From the NCBI GenBank assembly GCA_963815295.1, contig CAWFFZ010000013.1, forward strand, positions 1 through 64,000: DNA of 64,000 bases, written 5' to 3'. The notes under the pieces are model-generated. The model searched no databases. It saw nothing but the letters and a program-made list of their open reading frames with translations, and was not told where the DNA came from. Within the stretch, counting starts at the first letter, position 1; each line of letters starts with the position of its first letter. Made by a program: the position numbers and the translations under genes. Below are positions 54,301 to 60,992 of this stretch, piece after piece. Source of the stretch: JACDHG01 sp963815295 (lineage in GTDB: Bacteria > Actinomycetota > Actinomycetes > Propionibacteriales > Nocardioidaceae).

Positions 54301-55593
54301 GAGCTACGGCGGCGACTGCCGGGCAATGGTGACACTGGATGGCGGGTCAACTTCTCCGGCGATGGCAGCCTGGTCGCCACGGTGACATTCGAGAGCCGGG
54401 AGGCGCTCGTCTGGGATGTCGCGACAGGTGCATTGCGGGCTCGGCTACCCCTCGCAGAGGGTGGGGATGCCGTCGACTTCGGGGCAGACGGCTCAACTCT
54501 CTACACGGCAGGATCCGGCAGCTCATTGCGCCACTGGGACCTCGAGGGGGAGCGACGGTTCATCGCGCAGGTGGCCTTCGCCCCACCGGCGATCCACAAC
54601 CTCGGCTACAACCCGCAGCCCGCCCCTGGTGGCAATGTCGTTGCCTTCCCCTCCGAAAGTAGTGTCGCTTTCTTCGACGTCAGAGCCGAGACAGTCGGCG
54701 AGAGACTCGATGCCGGCCGGGGGTACCGCCTTGGTGGAGGGACCTGGCATCCGGATGCGCTCAACTTTGCCATGGCCACGGGCCGCGAGATCCGGGTCTG
54801 GAATGCGCGCACCGGCCAGCTCATCGGCAACGGCAGGCCGTCAGGGCCATACATCAGCGCGATCGACTACAGCACGGACGGCAGCCGCCTCGTGATGGCC
54901 GAGCTGTCCGGCCGGATAACGATGCTCGACCCCACCACCTTGGCTCCGGTGGGTACGCCCGTGGCACTCGACGAACCCGTCTGCTGCGTCTCGGCCGGGC
55001 CGGACAACCGCACGGCGATCGCACTCACGGGGTTCCAGGAGGCAGCGGGCTTCTGGATTGGCTCGAGCACGGGCTGGGCGCTCGTGGACCTCGAGTCGGG
55101 CGATGTTCTCGATGAGGGGAACCTCGGGGTCGACGGGAGATGGGTCGACTTCTCGCCCGACGGGCGACATGCCGGGGTCGGTGGCCGCGGTGGTGAAGTG
55201 CTCGTGCTGGACACCGACACCGGGGAGCCGATCCGATCGCCGGTGGTCGGCCACGACGTCGCTCTGCTGTCGCTCACCTACTCACCGGACGGTGAGCGCA
55301 TCCTGACATCTGCCTCAGACGCCAGTGTCGGCCTGTGGGATGGACAGACCGGTCTGCTGCTCGCTCGCGCCGCTGCTCCGCAGCGCTTCATATCGCCAGG
55401 CTTTCGTCAAGACTCAGACTCGGTACTCATCGTGGGCACCGGCCTGGAGGAGGGACCCGTCTACGAGTGGGATACCCGCGTCGACTCCGCCATCGACTTC
55501 GCCTGCACAGTCGCCGACCGTGACTTCACCGAGGCCGAGTGGCAGGAGATCTTCGGCGATCGCCCCTACCAGGAAACCTGCCCCGTCGGCTGA
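51382..55593 (+). CDS. Large wHTH-BTAD-NTPase-TM-WD40 regulator (nSTAND-type)
   Basis: GTG 51382 gives 1403 residues. Order of domains: OmpR-like winged helix (1-90: VRLRKALGADAIETSAQGYR), BTAD (about 95-240), and a P-loop NTPase with Walker A GPSGSGKSSL (about 293) and Walker B SVLLVDQCEEAF (about 341). Then a helical module (to 620), one membrane helix (GAAVLLVAALLAGILAV, about 660-678), and a C-terminal WD40-like propeller (about 750-1390, repeated FSPDGR/YSPDGE-type blades). The DNA-binding domain and the propeller thus lie on opposite sides of one membrane helix if the membrane topology is simple. Such chains are thought to couple a sensed signal to transcription. It is intact, unlike its truncated relative at 11902. 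Five 11-bp-phased repeats sit just upstream. Confidence 0.9.
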   Translation: MSIGVLGPLSHDGAAPFGRRDRAVLTALAMYVGRAVSADGLADAVWGDDPPPSSHKALQGCVVRLRKALGADAIETSAQGYRLRVPADEVDSQRFERMVARSRELLELGEPERAVYLLAQALGLWRGRAFEDVESWDPAAIEAARLEELRLEAEELRVDASLRTGRHLDVLALAESMVKAAPLRERRWTLLALAQYQSGRQTEALRTIHRLKSLLVERLGLDPGPELASLEEAILRQDDSLLAHGSIPPSPVCPYQGLTPYDVDDSESFFGRDDDVHACLALLKTRSALSVVGPSGSGKSSLVRAGVAASLRRDSRVVAIITPGEHPMQSLSAVAAPGRRSVLLVDQCEEAFSLCTDAAERDAFFAALVQRAEREPLILAMRADRLTDVSAYPGFARMLESGLHLLGAMSEQGLRDAVQAPARQAGLLIEAGLVDLLVGEVEGTPGALPMLSHALLETWTRREGNTLTVAGYNATGGIRRAVAQSAEKVYASVDPANRPLLRDLVLRLVTAGTEGEPVRSRVPRRLLSADPDHEHLIDLLVASRLVTSDAGMVEIAHEALARGWPRLRAWLDDDIEGQRIFHHLTGAADAWDSLGRPDSELYRGVRLAQAVDWRTHNDTVLTSTESAFLDAAERVAETDRLSAEQSARQQARLIHRLRGVLAGAAVLLVAALLAGILAVRQADRADTNATAALAAETAADARRVGARALTEVDLDTSMLLAVAGARLDDSPETRSSLLAALGKHPELIESTQMTGAPVIYFDVSPDGRTVATYDQANHVRLYEIESGDLLGEYQAGAEMRLEWESGQVRYSPDGQTLAVVMAAPTRRPVKLLDAETLEPLPEQLGGIQGWRWEFLDLAYGGDGRHLAASMWRVQGNGSTLGTTSTWAFVWDLEAPLRPVARIQLKNGNPGVALSVDGGVLYTTNPLTIHDLASGTSVAVDTPRLVERIVMSPDGRLLAAPGGGGMLLLDAATGELRRRLPGNGDTGWRVNFSGDGSLVATVTFESREALVWDVATGALRARLPLAEGGDAVDFGADGSTLYTAGSGSSLRHWDLEGERRFIAQVAFAPPAIHNLGYNPQPAPGGNVVAFPSESSVAFFDVRAETVGERLDAGRGYRLGGGTWHPDALNFAMATGREIRVWNARTGQLIGNGRPSGPYISAIDYSTDGSRLVMAELSGRITMLDPTTLAPVGTPVALDEPVCCVSAGPDNRTAIALTGFQEAAGFWIGSSTGWALVDLESGDVLDEGNLGVDGRWVDFSPDGRHAGVGGRGGEVLVLDTDTGEPIRSPVVGHDVALLSLTYSPDGERILTSASDASVGLWDGQTGLLLARAAAPQRFISPGFRQDSDSVLIVGTGLEEGPVYEWDTRVDSAIDFACTVADRDFTEAEWQEIFGDRPYQETCPVG

Positions 55594-55594
55594 C

Positions 55595-55638
55595 TTGTCA
55601 GACCCTCACCATGCTCCAGCCGGGTGAGGGGCTGACAA
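55595..55638 (+). terminator. Strong hairpin after the BTAD/WD40 gene
   Basis: TTGTCAGACCCTCACC (55595-55610) and GGTGAGGGGCTGACAA (55623-55638) form a 16-bp stem with one mismatch and a 12-nt loop, starting two bases after the stop codon. It separates this gene from rph. Confidence 0.8.
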
Positions 55639-55660
55639 CTGGGCGGATAGGGTCGCGTGC

Positions 55661-56404
55661 ATGACCCGACCTGACGGCCGCGCCGCCGACGAGCTCCGCC
55701 CCATCACCATCACCCGCGGCTGGCTCGACCACGCAGCCGGCTCCGTACTCGTCGAGTTCGGGAAGACGCGGGTCCTGTGTGCCGCGAGCGCCTCGACCGG
55801 CGTACCGCGCTGGCGCAACGGGAGCGGCCTCGGCTGGGTGACCGCGGAGTATGCCATGTTGCCGAGCTCGACCCACACCCGCTCCGATCGCGAGTCTGTC
55901 AAGGGTCGGATCGGCGGCCGCACGCATGAGATCTCCCGACTCATCGGCCGATCCCTGCGTGCCGTCATCGACTACAAGGCACTGGGTGAGAACACCATCG
56001 TGCTTGACTGTGACGTGCTCCAGGCCGACGGCGGCACCCGCACTGCGGCGATCACCGGAGCGTACGTCGCCCTGGCCGACGCCGTGGCGCACCTGCGAGG
56101 TCAAGGGGCGTTGCGGGGCGAGCCGTTGACCGGCTCGGTGGCGGCCGTCTCTGTCGGCCTCGTCGACGGCGAACCCCGGCTCGACCTGCCCTACGAAGAG
56201 GACGTTCGCGCCGAGACCGACATGAACGTCGTGATGACTGGCGAAGGCGCGTTCGTCGAGGTGCAGGGCACAGCCGAGGGTGCCGCGTTCGGCCGCGGCG
56301 AGCTCGACGCGTTGCTCGACCTTGCCACCAAGGGATGTGTCGAGCTGACAAGGATTCAGCACAAAGCTCTCGGCGGAGCTGCGCACGAAGCACCTACGTC
56401 GTGA
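55661..56404 (+). CDS. rph: Ribonuclease PH
   Basis: The 247-residue protein has the phosphorolytic RNase core: RPDGRAADELRPITITRGWL, VEFGKTRVLCAASAS, WVTAEYAMLPSSTHTRSDRE, RIGGRTHEISRLIGRSLRAV and DCDVLQADGGTRTAAITGAY. It trims tRNA 3' ends using phosphate. rdgB follows, overlapping by four bases (GTGA). This pair corresponds to Rv1340-Rv1341. Confidence 0.95.
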   Translation: MTRPDGRAADELRPITITRGWLDHAAGSVLVEFGKTRVLCAASASTGVPRWRNGSGLGWVTAEYAMLPSSTHTRSDRESVKGRIGGRTHEISRLIGRSLRAVIDYKALGENTIVLDCDVLQADGGTRTAAITGAYVALADAVAHLRGQGALRGEPLTGSVAAVSVGLVDGEPRLDLPYEEDVRAETDMNVVMTGEGAFVEVQGTAEGAAFGRGELDALLDLATKGCVELTRIQHKALGGAAHEAPTS

Positions 56405-57000
56405 GCCAGGTCTTTCTCGCCTCACGCAACCCGAAGAAGCTCGACGAGCTGCGGCGGATTCTCAACCGCGTCATTCCAGATATCGATGTGCTAGGGCTGG
56501 ACGACGTGCCGGCATACGACGAACCGGCCGAGACCGAGCCGACGTTCGAGGGCAATGCGCTGATCAAGGCGCGAGCAGGTCTGCAGGCCACCGGGTTGCC
56601 GTCGCTGGCCGACGACAGCGGTCTCTGCGTCGATGCGCTGAACGGCATGCCCGGCGTGTTGTCGGCGCGGTGGGCCGGGCTGGCGAAGGATGACGTTTCC
56701 AACAACCGGCTGTTGCTCGAACAACTTGCCGAGGTGCCGGACGATCGTCGCGGAGCCGAATTCCGTTGTGCTGTGGCGTTCTGCAGACCCGGTGGCGCCG
56801 AGGACGTCGTGTTCGGCGAGATGCGCGGCACGATCATCCGTGAGAGCCGGGGGAGCGGGGGATTCGGCTACGACGTCGTGTTCGTGCCCGAGGGGGAGAC
56901 GCGCACCAGTGCGGAGATGCCGGCCGACGAGAAGGACCAGATCTCGCACCGCGGCAAGTCATTGCGCGCCGTCGCACCCCTTGTCGTCAGCGCGCTGTAG
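56401..57000 (+). CDS. rdgB: XTP/dITP diphosphatase (RdgB/HAM1)
   Basis: GTG 56401 overlaps the rph stop and gives 199 residues: VFLASRNPKKLDELRRIL (nucleotide-binding loop), DDSGLCVDALNGMPGVLSAR, GGFGYDVVFVPEGE and ISHRGKSLRAV. It hydrolyses non-canonical purine nucleoside triphosphates such as ITP and XTP to keep them out of DNA. A tRNA-Leu gene lies 14 bp after its stop on the other strand. Confidence 0.95.
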   Translation: MSQVFLASRNPKKLDELRRILNRVIPDIDVLGLDDVPAYDEPAETEPTFEGNALIKARAGLQATGLPSLADDSGLCVDALNGMPGVLSARWAGLAKDDVSNNRLLLEQLAEVPDDRRGAEFRCAVAFCRPGGAEDVVFGEMRGTIIRESRGSGGFGYDVVFVPEGETRTSAEMPADEKDQISHRGKSLRAVAPLVVSAL

Positions 57001-57014
57001 CCCTAGCGGCGTCG

Positions 57015-57098
57015 TACCAGAGAAGGGACTCGAACCCTCACGCCCTTTCGAGCATCGGCTCCTAAAGCCGACGTGTCTACCAATTCCACCACTCTGGC
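57015..57098 (-). tRNA. tRNA-Leu (UAG)
   Basis: On the minus strand the gene starts GCCAGAG and ends CTCTGGT plus discriminator A, giving a seven-pair acceptor stem. The anticodon arm is TCGGC-TTTAGGA-GCCGA with anticodon UAG (57062-57064). A long variable arm and GGTTCGAGTCC T-arm are present, as expected for tRNA-Leu. The 3' CCA is not encoded. Confidence 0.95.
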
Positions 57099-57106
57099 TC
57101 AGCCGC

Positions 57107-57574
57107 TCAGTGTACGGCGAGATCCCTGCGCAGCTTCGCCACGTGACCGGTCGCCTTGACGTTGTACATCGCCTTCGCGATCGTGCCGTGCTCATCGATC
57201 ACGAACGTCGAGCGGATCACGCCGATGACGGTCTTGCCGTACAGCTTCTTCTCGCCGAAGGCGCCGTATGCCGTCAGCACCTCCTTGTCGGGGTCAGACA
57301 GCAGTGGGAACGTCAGCCCGTCGCGGGCCCGGAACTTGGCAAGCTTCTCGGGCTTGTCAGGTGACAAGCCCACGACGGCATACCCGGACGCAGCCAGTGA
57401 GTTGAGCGAGTCGCGGAAGTCGCAGGCCTGCGTCGTGCATCCGGTCGTCATCGCTGCCGGGTAGACGTAGAGAATCACCTTCCGTCCACGGAAGTCAGCG
57501 AGCGAGATTTCGGCTCCGGTGTCATCGGGCAGGGTGAACTTGGGGGCGGTGTCGCCCTCGGCTAGACGGCTCAT
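57107..57574 (-). CDS. bcp: Thioredoxin-dependent peroxiredoxin (Bcp/PrxQ type)
   Basis: ATG 57574 follows GAGGAG and gives 155 residues. The catalytic site is TTGCTTQACDFRD, with peroxidatic Cys46 and possible resolving Cys51, in the usual AhpC/TSA position after the strand KVILYVYPAAM. It reduces hydroperoxides and protects against oxidative damage. It ends eight bases from the tRNA-Leu 5' end on the same strand. Confidence 0.94.
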   Translation of the reverse strand: MSRLAEGDTAPKFTLPDDTGAEISLADFRGRKVILYVYPAAMTTGCTTQACDFRDSLNSLAASGYAVVGLSPDKPEKLAKFRARDGLTFPLLSDPDKEVLTAYGAFGEKKLYGKTVIGVIRSTFVIDEHGTIAKAMYNVKATGHVAKLRRDLAVH

Positions 57575-57631
57575 CAAGCTCCTCGTCAGGGTCGATCGGT
57601 AGGCAGCAAGGCTCACGCCCACAACTGCTTA

Positions 57632-57659
57632 TTGCAAATCGCTTGCAACTGCTTATGAT
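57632..57659 (+). promoter_or_regulatory. Nur box overlapping the promoter of the metal transporter
   Basis: TTGCAA (57632-57637), ATCGC and TTGCAA (57643-57648) match the Streptomyces Nur consensus tTGCaa-N5-ttGCAA exactly. A -10 TATGAT lies at 57654-57659, and the first half-site occupies the -35 position (16-bp spacing). A metal-bound Nur dimer would block the promoter. The cbiM start GTG 57732 has AGGAG upstream. Confidence 0.8.
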
Positions 57660-57731
57660 AGGCATCAACGATTTTAATCAGCGTGGCCGCAACGATGCTG
57701 ATCCTCCCACGGCCAGCGATAGGAGCTGCCT

Positions 57732-58433
57732 GTGCATGTTCCCGACGGGTTCCTCGACGCCCCCACTTCCGTCGCGACCGGGGCAGTGGCCGCGGCCGCC
57801 GTTGCCGTAGCGCTCCGCAAGGCTGGCGACGAGCTCAGCGAGAAGACCGCGCCCATGGCCGGCCTCGTCGCGGCATTTATCTTCGCGACCCAGATGCTCA
57901 ACTTCCCGGTGGGCGCCGGCACCAGCGGTCATCTGCTTGGCGGTGCGCTCGCCGCGATCCTTGTCGGGCCGTGGACCGCGATCCTGTGCATGAGCGTCGT
58001 TCTGCTCACCCAGGCCCTCCTCTTCGCCGACGGCGGGCTGACAGCGATCGGCACCAACATCTTTCTCATGGGAGTCGTGACCGTCGTCGTCGGTTGGGCG
58101 GTCTTCACCGTCGTGCGTCGGATGGCACCTCAGTCAACCCGCGCAGTGGTCGTCGGGTCGTTCCTGGCCGGCCTGCTCTCCGTGCCCGCCGCAGCCCTCG
58201 CCTTCGTGGCGCTGTTCGAGTTCGGTGGCACGGCCGAAATTTCTCTGGCCACCCTGACCTCGGCGATGCTCGGCTGGCATGTGCTGATCGGAATCGGTGA
58301 GGCCCTGATCACCGGGCTGACCGTGAGCAGCGTCGTCGTCGTGCGTCCTGACCTCGTCTACGGTGCCCGCGGCCTTCTCACGCAACGTCCGCTCGAGCTC
58401 CGGCCCGTCCACGCGCACGGAGCGGACACATGA
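57732..58433 (+). CDS. ECF metal transporter substrate-binding subunit (CbiM/NikM)
   Basis: GTG 57732 gives 233 residues with Met-His at the very N-terminus (MHVPDGFLDAPTS). The N-terminal amine and His2 form the Ni/Co site of CbiM/NikM, so the start is firm. About seven membrane helices follow (AGLVAAFIFATQMLNFPVGA and others), with the conserved GTSGHLLGG. The Nur box upstream points to nickel. It overlaps the next gene by four bases. Confidence 0.92.
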   Translation: MHVPDGFLDAPTSVATGAVAAAAVAVALRKAGDELSEKTAPMAGLVAAFIFATQMLNFPVGAGTSGHLLGGALAAILVGPWTAILCMSVVLLTQALLFADGGLTAIGTNIFLMGVVTVVVGWAVFTVVRRMAPQSTRAVVVGSFLAGLLSVPAAALAFVALFEFGGTAEISLATLTSAMLGWHVLIGIGEALITGLTVSSVVVVRPDLVYGARGLLTQRPLELRPVHAHGADT

Positions 58434-58768
58434 GCACCCAACTCGAGCGCAGAGTGAGCGCGAAGGGTTTCGCCGTCGCTGCCCTCGTCGTCTGCCTGGC
58501 GCTGGCGGGCGCCGTCAGCTACTACGCCTCCGTCAGTCCCGACGGCCTGAACAAGGTTGCCGCCGACAAGGGGTTTGGCGCACAAGAGAAGGACAGCGCT
58601 GCCGCCGACTCGCCACTCGCCGGCTACGACACCGAAGGCGTCGACGACTCCCGCCTCAGCGGGGGTGTGGCGGGCGTTGTCGGCGTCGTGGTCGTACTCG
58701 TGTTCGCCGGAGGGCTCGCCTACGTCGTCCGCCGCAAGCGGCAGCCAGATCAGGCCGGACCCGACTAG
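58430..58768 (+). CDS. CbiN/NikN-type PDGLE-domain subunit
   Basis: The 112-residue protein overlaps cbiM (ATGA). It has two membrane helices (GFAVAALVVCLALAGAVSYY and GVVGVVVVLVFAGGLAYVV) around an extracytoplasmic PDGLE-type loop (SPDGLNKVAADKGF). This is the small component that activates the S-unit in Ni/Co ECF transporters. It abuts the next gene with no spacer. Confidence 0.88.
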   Translation: MSTQLERRVSAKGFAVAALVVCLALAGAVSYYASVSPDGLNKVAADKGFGAQEKDSAAADSPLAGYDTEGVDDSRLSGGVAGVVGVVVVLVFAGGLAYVVRRKRQPDQAGPD

Positions 58769-59530
58769 ATGGGCTCCAGCCACGGGCACCGACTCCACTA
58801 CCACGGCCACTCCGGCCTCCACCGGCTGCCCGCGGAGTGCAAGATCCTTGCCCTGGTGGCGTTTGTCCTCTGCGTCGTGGCGACCCCGCGTGGTGCCTAC
58901 GCGGCCTACGGCCTCCAAGCGGTGGCCTTGGCTGCCGCCGTCGCGTGGTCGCGGGTGCCGGTCGGCTACATCGCCCGCCGGATGGTGGTCGAGGTGCCGT
59001 TCGTGGTCTTCGCTGTGCTGCTTCCCTTCATTGCGCTCGGCCCGCGCGTTGAAGTGTGGGGCGTCTCGGTGTCCGAGTCGGGCCTCGAGTCCGGGCTGAC
59101 GCTGCTCTGCCGCGCGACGCTCGGGGTCGTCGCTGCTCTGCTGCTCGCCGCGACGACCGAGCCGCGCGACATCCTCGCGGGACTCGAGGGGAAGCTGCCA
59201 CGGCAGATCGTCCAGATCATGGCGATGATGGTGCGTTACCTCGACGTCACGTCCGACCAGCTCCGCAGGATGCGCATCGCTCGGGAGTCGCGCGGGTTCG
59301 TGGCGCGCAACCCGAGGCACTGGCCAGTTTTGGCGCACAGCGCTGGCGCGTTCTTCATCCGCTCCTACGAACGCGGCGAGCGAGTGCACCTGGCGATGCT
59401 CGCGCGAGGGTATGACGGACACTTGCCGGGCATGACCCGGCCCGCTGCGTCGGCCAGGGACTGGGCCGTGGCAGCGCTGCTGCCGCTGGCGGCGGGCCTG
59501 ACGGCGCTCTGGGCTTGGCTTGGCCGATGA
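58769..59530 (+). CDS. ECF transporter T component (CbiQ/NikQ)
   Basis: The 253-residue membrane protein begins with a His-rich segment (MGSSHGHRLHYHGHSGLHRL, six His in 20 residues) that could bind Ni or Co before transport. The T-component signature is present in RRMRIARESRGF, which couples the ATPase to the substrate subunit. It directly follows the PDGLE gene and overlaps cbiO (ATGA). Confidence 0.92.
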   Translation: MGSSHGHRLHYHGHSGLHRLPAECKILALVAFVLCVVATPRGAYAAYGLQAVALAAAVAWSRVPVGYIARRMVVEVPFVVFAVLLPFIALGPRVEVWGVSVSESGLESGLTLLCRATLGVVAALLLAATTEPRDILAGLEGKLPRQIVQIMAMMVRYLDVTSDQLRRMRIARESRGFVARNPRHWPVLAHSAGAFFIRSYERGERVHLAMLARGYDGHLPGMTRPAASARDWAVAALLPLAAGLTALWAWLGR

Positions 59531-60279
59531 CCGGCGAGCCAGTGCTCGAGGTACGCGACCTCGCGTATGCCTACCCCGACGGACACCAGGCGCTGTTCGG
59601 TGTCACCCTCGATGTCAAGCGGGGAGAGCGGGTGGCGCTGCTCGGGCCTAACGGGGCCGGCAAGACGACATTGGTGCTCCACCTCAACGCCATTCTCGAG
59701 GCGGGCCACGGGACAGTCACGGTGGCAGGGACTCCGGTCTCGCGGGCCACGGCGACAGACGTGCGCCGCAAGGTGGGTCTGGTGTTCCAGGACCCCGACG
59801 ACCAGCTGTTCATGCCGACGGTTGCTGACGATGTGGCCTTCGGCCCCGCCAACTTGGGCCTGCGTGGCCCAGAGCTGGCCGCGCGGGTGGCCGCGGCGCT
59901 CGACCTGGTGGGGATGGGGGAGTTCGCCAGTCGGCCGCCGCACCACCTGTCATTTGGGCAGCGACGTCGGGTGGCGGTCGCCACGGTGCTCGCCATGCAG
60001 CCCGAGATCCTGGTGCTCGACGAGCCTTCGTCCAACCTCGACCCGGCCAGTCGCCGGGAGCTCGCCGACATACTCCTGGGGCTCGACATCACGGTCTTGA
60101 TGGTGACCCATGACCTGCCGTATGCCCTCGAGCTGTGTCCCCGCTCGGTGCTGCTGTCCGACGGGGTCATCGTCGCCGACGGCGCGACGCGCGACATTCT
60201 TTCGGATGAGCCGCTGATGCGTGCGCATCGGCTCGAGCTGCCCTTCGGATTCGACCCGCTGGCCGCGCCGCGTCACTAG
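59527..60279 (+). CDS. ECF transporter ATPase (CbiO/NikO)
   Basis: ATG 59527 overlaps the cbiQ stop. The 250-residue ATPase has Walker A GPNGAGKTT (residues 40-48), Q loop VFQDPDDQLF, signature LSFGQRRRVAVATV and Walker B ILVLDEPSSNLDP. The DPDDQLF Q-loop is typical of ECF ATPases. It powers the CbiM/N/Q complex. The operon ends here. Confidence 0.93.
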   Translation: MTGEPVLEVRDLAYAYPDGHQALFGVTLDVKRGERVALLGPNGAGKTTLVLHLNAILEAGHGTVTVAGTPVSRATATDVRRKVGLVFQDPDDQLFMPTVADDVAFGPANLGLRGPELAARVAAALDLVGMGEFASRPPHHLSFGQRRRVAVATVLAMQPEILVLDEPSSNLDPASRRELADILLGLDITVLMVTHDLPYALELCPRSVLLSDGVIVADGATRDILSDEPLMRAHRLELPFGFDPLAAPRH

Positions 60280-60360
60280 GGTCGAGGCGGTGGCGGCTAG
60301 AGCGGCAGCCCTGGCGTCGTGCAAGACTTGCAGCCGCAACCGACCAGAGCAGGAGGCCCC

Positions 60361-60615
60361 GTGAGTTCGCCAGCCACCAGCGCAGACGAGATCGCCGAGG
60401 AAATCGCCGAGACCCGTAACCGGCTCGCGGGGACGATCGACGAGCTCGTCTACCGGGTCCACCCGCAGACGATCTTGCAGCGTCAGCTCGCGAGCCTCAA
60501 GGGCGCGTTCGTCAACCCCGATGGCTCACCTCGTATTGATCGCATCGCGAAGGTCGCCGGCATCACGGTCGGCGTGGTAGGCCTGATCGTCGTCCTCCGC
60601 AAGGTGGCCGGCTAA
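60361..60615 (+). CDS. DUF3618 protein with C-terminal membrane segment
   Basis: GTG 60361 is preceded by AGGAGG. The 84-residue protein begins VSSPATSADEIAEEIAETRN, then RLAGTIDELVYRVHPQTILQ, the DUF3618 motif. It ends with one membrane helix (IAKVAGITVGVVGLIVVLRK). Function unknown; a small membrane-associated protein. Confidence 0.85.
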   Translation: MSSPATSADEIAEEIAETRNRLAGTIDELVYRVHPQTILQRQLASLKGAFVNPDGSPRIDRIAKVAGITVGVVGLIVVLRKVAG

Positions 60616-60640
60616 CGGCGCGCGTGCGAGGCTTGTCCAC

Positions 60641-60979
60641 GTGGTGAGTCCCAAGCACATCGACGACAAGTTGCCCATCCGGATGCTGCACGACCGCGTG
60701 CTCGTCTCGCTCGACGCCGAGGCCGGGGAGCGCCGCTCGTCGGCGGGCATCGTCATACCCGCCACCGCGGTGATGGGGCGGCGCCTCGCCTGGGCGCGGG
60801 TCGCCGGGGTAGGCGCCAACGTTCGCACCGTCGTGGCCGGTGACCGAGTCCTGTTCGACCCCGAAGACAAGGCTGAAGTCGAAGTGCGTGGCGAGGAGTT
60901 CGTCCTACTCCGCGAGCGCGACCTGCATGCCGTCGCATCAGAGCGACTCGAGGACGGCCAGACCGGCCTCTACCTGTAG
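60641..60979 (+). CDS. GroES-family co-chaperonin-like protein
   Basis: The 112-residue protein has the Cpn10 fold: LPIRMLHDRVLVSLDAEAGE, RRSSAGIVIPATAV, VVAGDRVLFDPEDKAEVEV and GEEFVLLRERDLHA. Length fits GroES (about 100). It is not next to groEL and differs from the usual mobile-loop sequence (here AVMGRRLAWARV), so it may be a specialised paralogue. The start is GTG 60641 or GTG 60644. Confidence 0.85.
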   Translation: MVSPKHIDDKLPIRMLHDRVLVSLDAEAGERRSSAGIVIPATAVMGRRLAWARVAGVGANVRTVVAGDRVLFDPEDKAEVEVRGEEFVLLRERDLHAVASERLEDGQTGLYL

Positions 60980-60992
60980 ACCAGCGGGACCG

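Noticed and set aside
57015..57098. tRNA-Leu as attachment site of an integrated element
   Set aside because: No integrase, no duplicate of the tRNA 3' end, and core genes lie on both sides.
57575..57731. Cobalamin riboswitch upstream of the CbiM-like gene
   Set aside because: The leader is short (about 66 nt from the predicted start) and has no B12-box-like sequence; the Nur box explains regulation better.
60320..60332. TGCAA-GAC-TTGCA dyad as a second Nur box
   Set aside because: Half-sites are spaced by 3 bp, not 5, and the downstream DUF3618 gene has no metal link.
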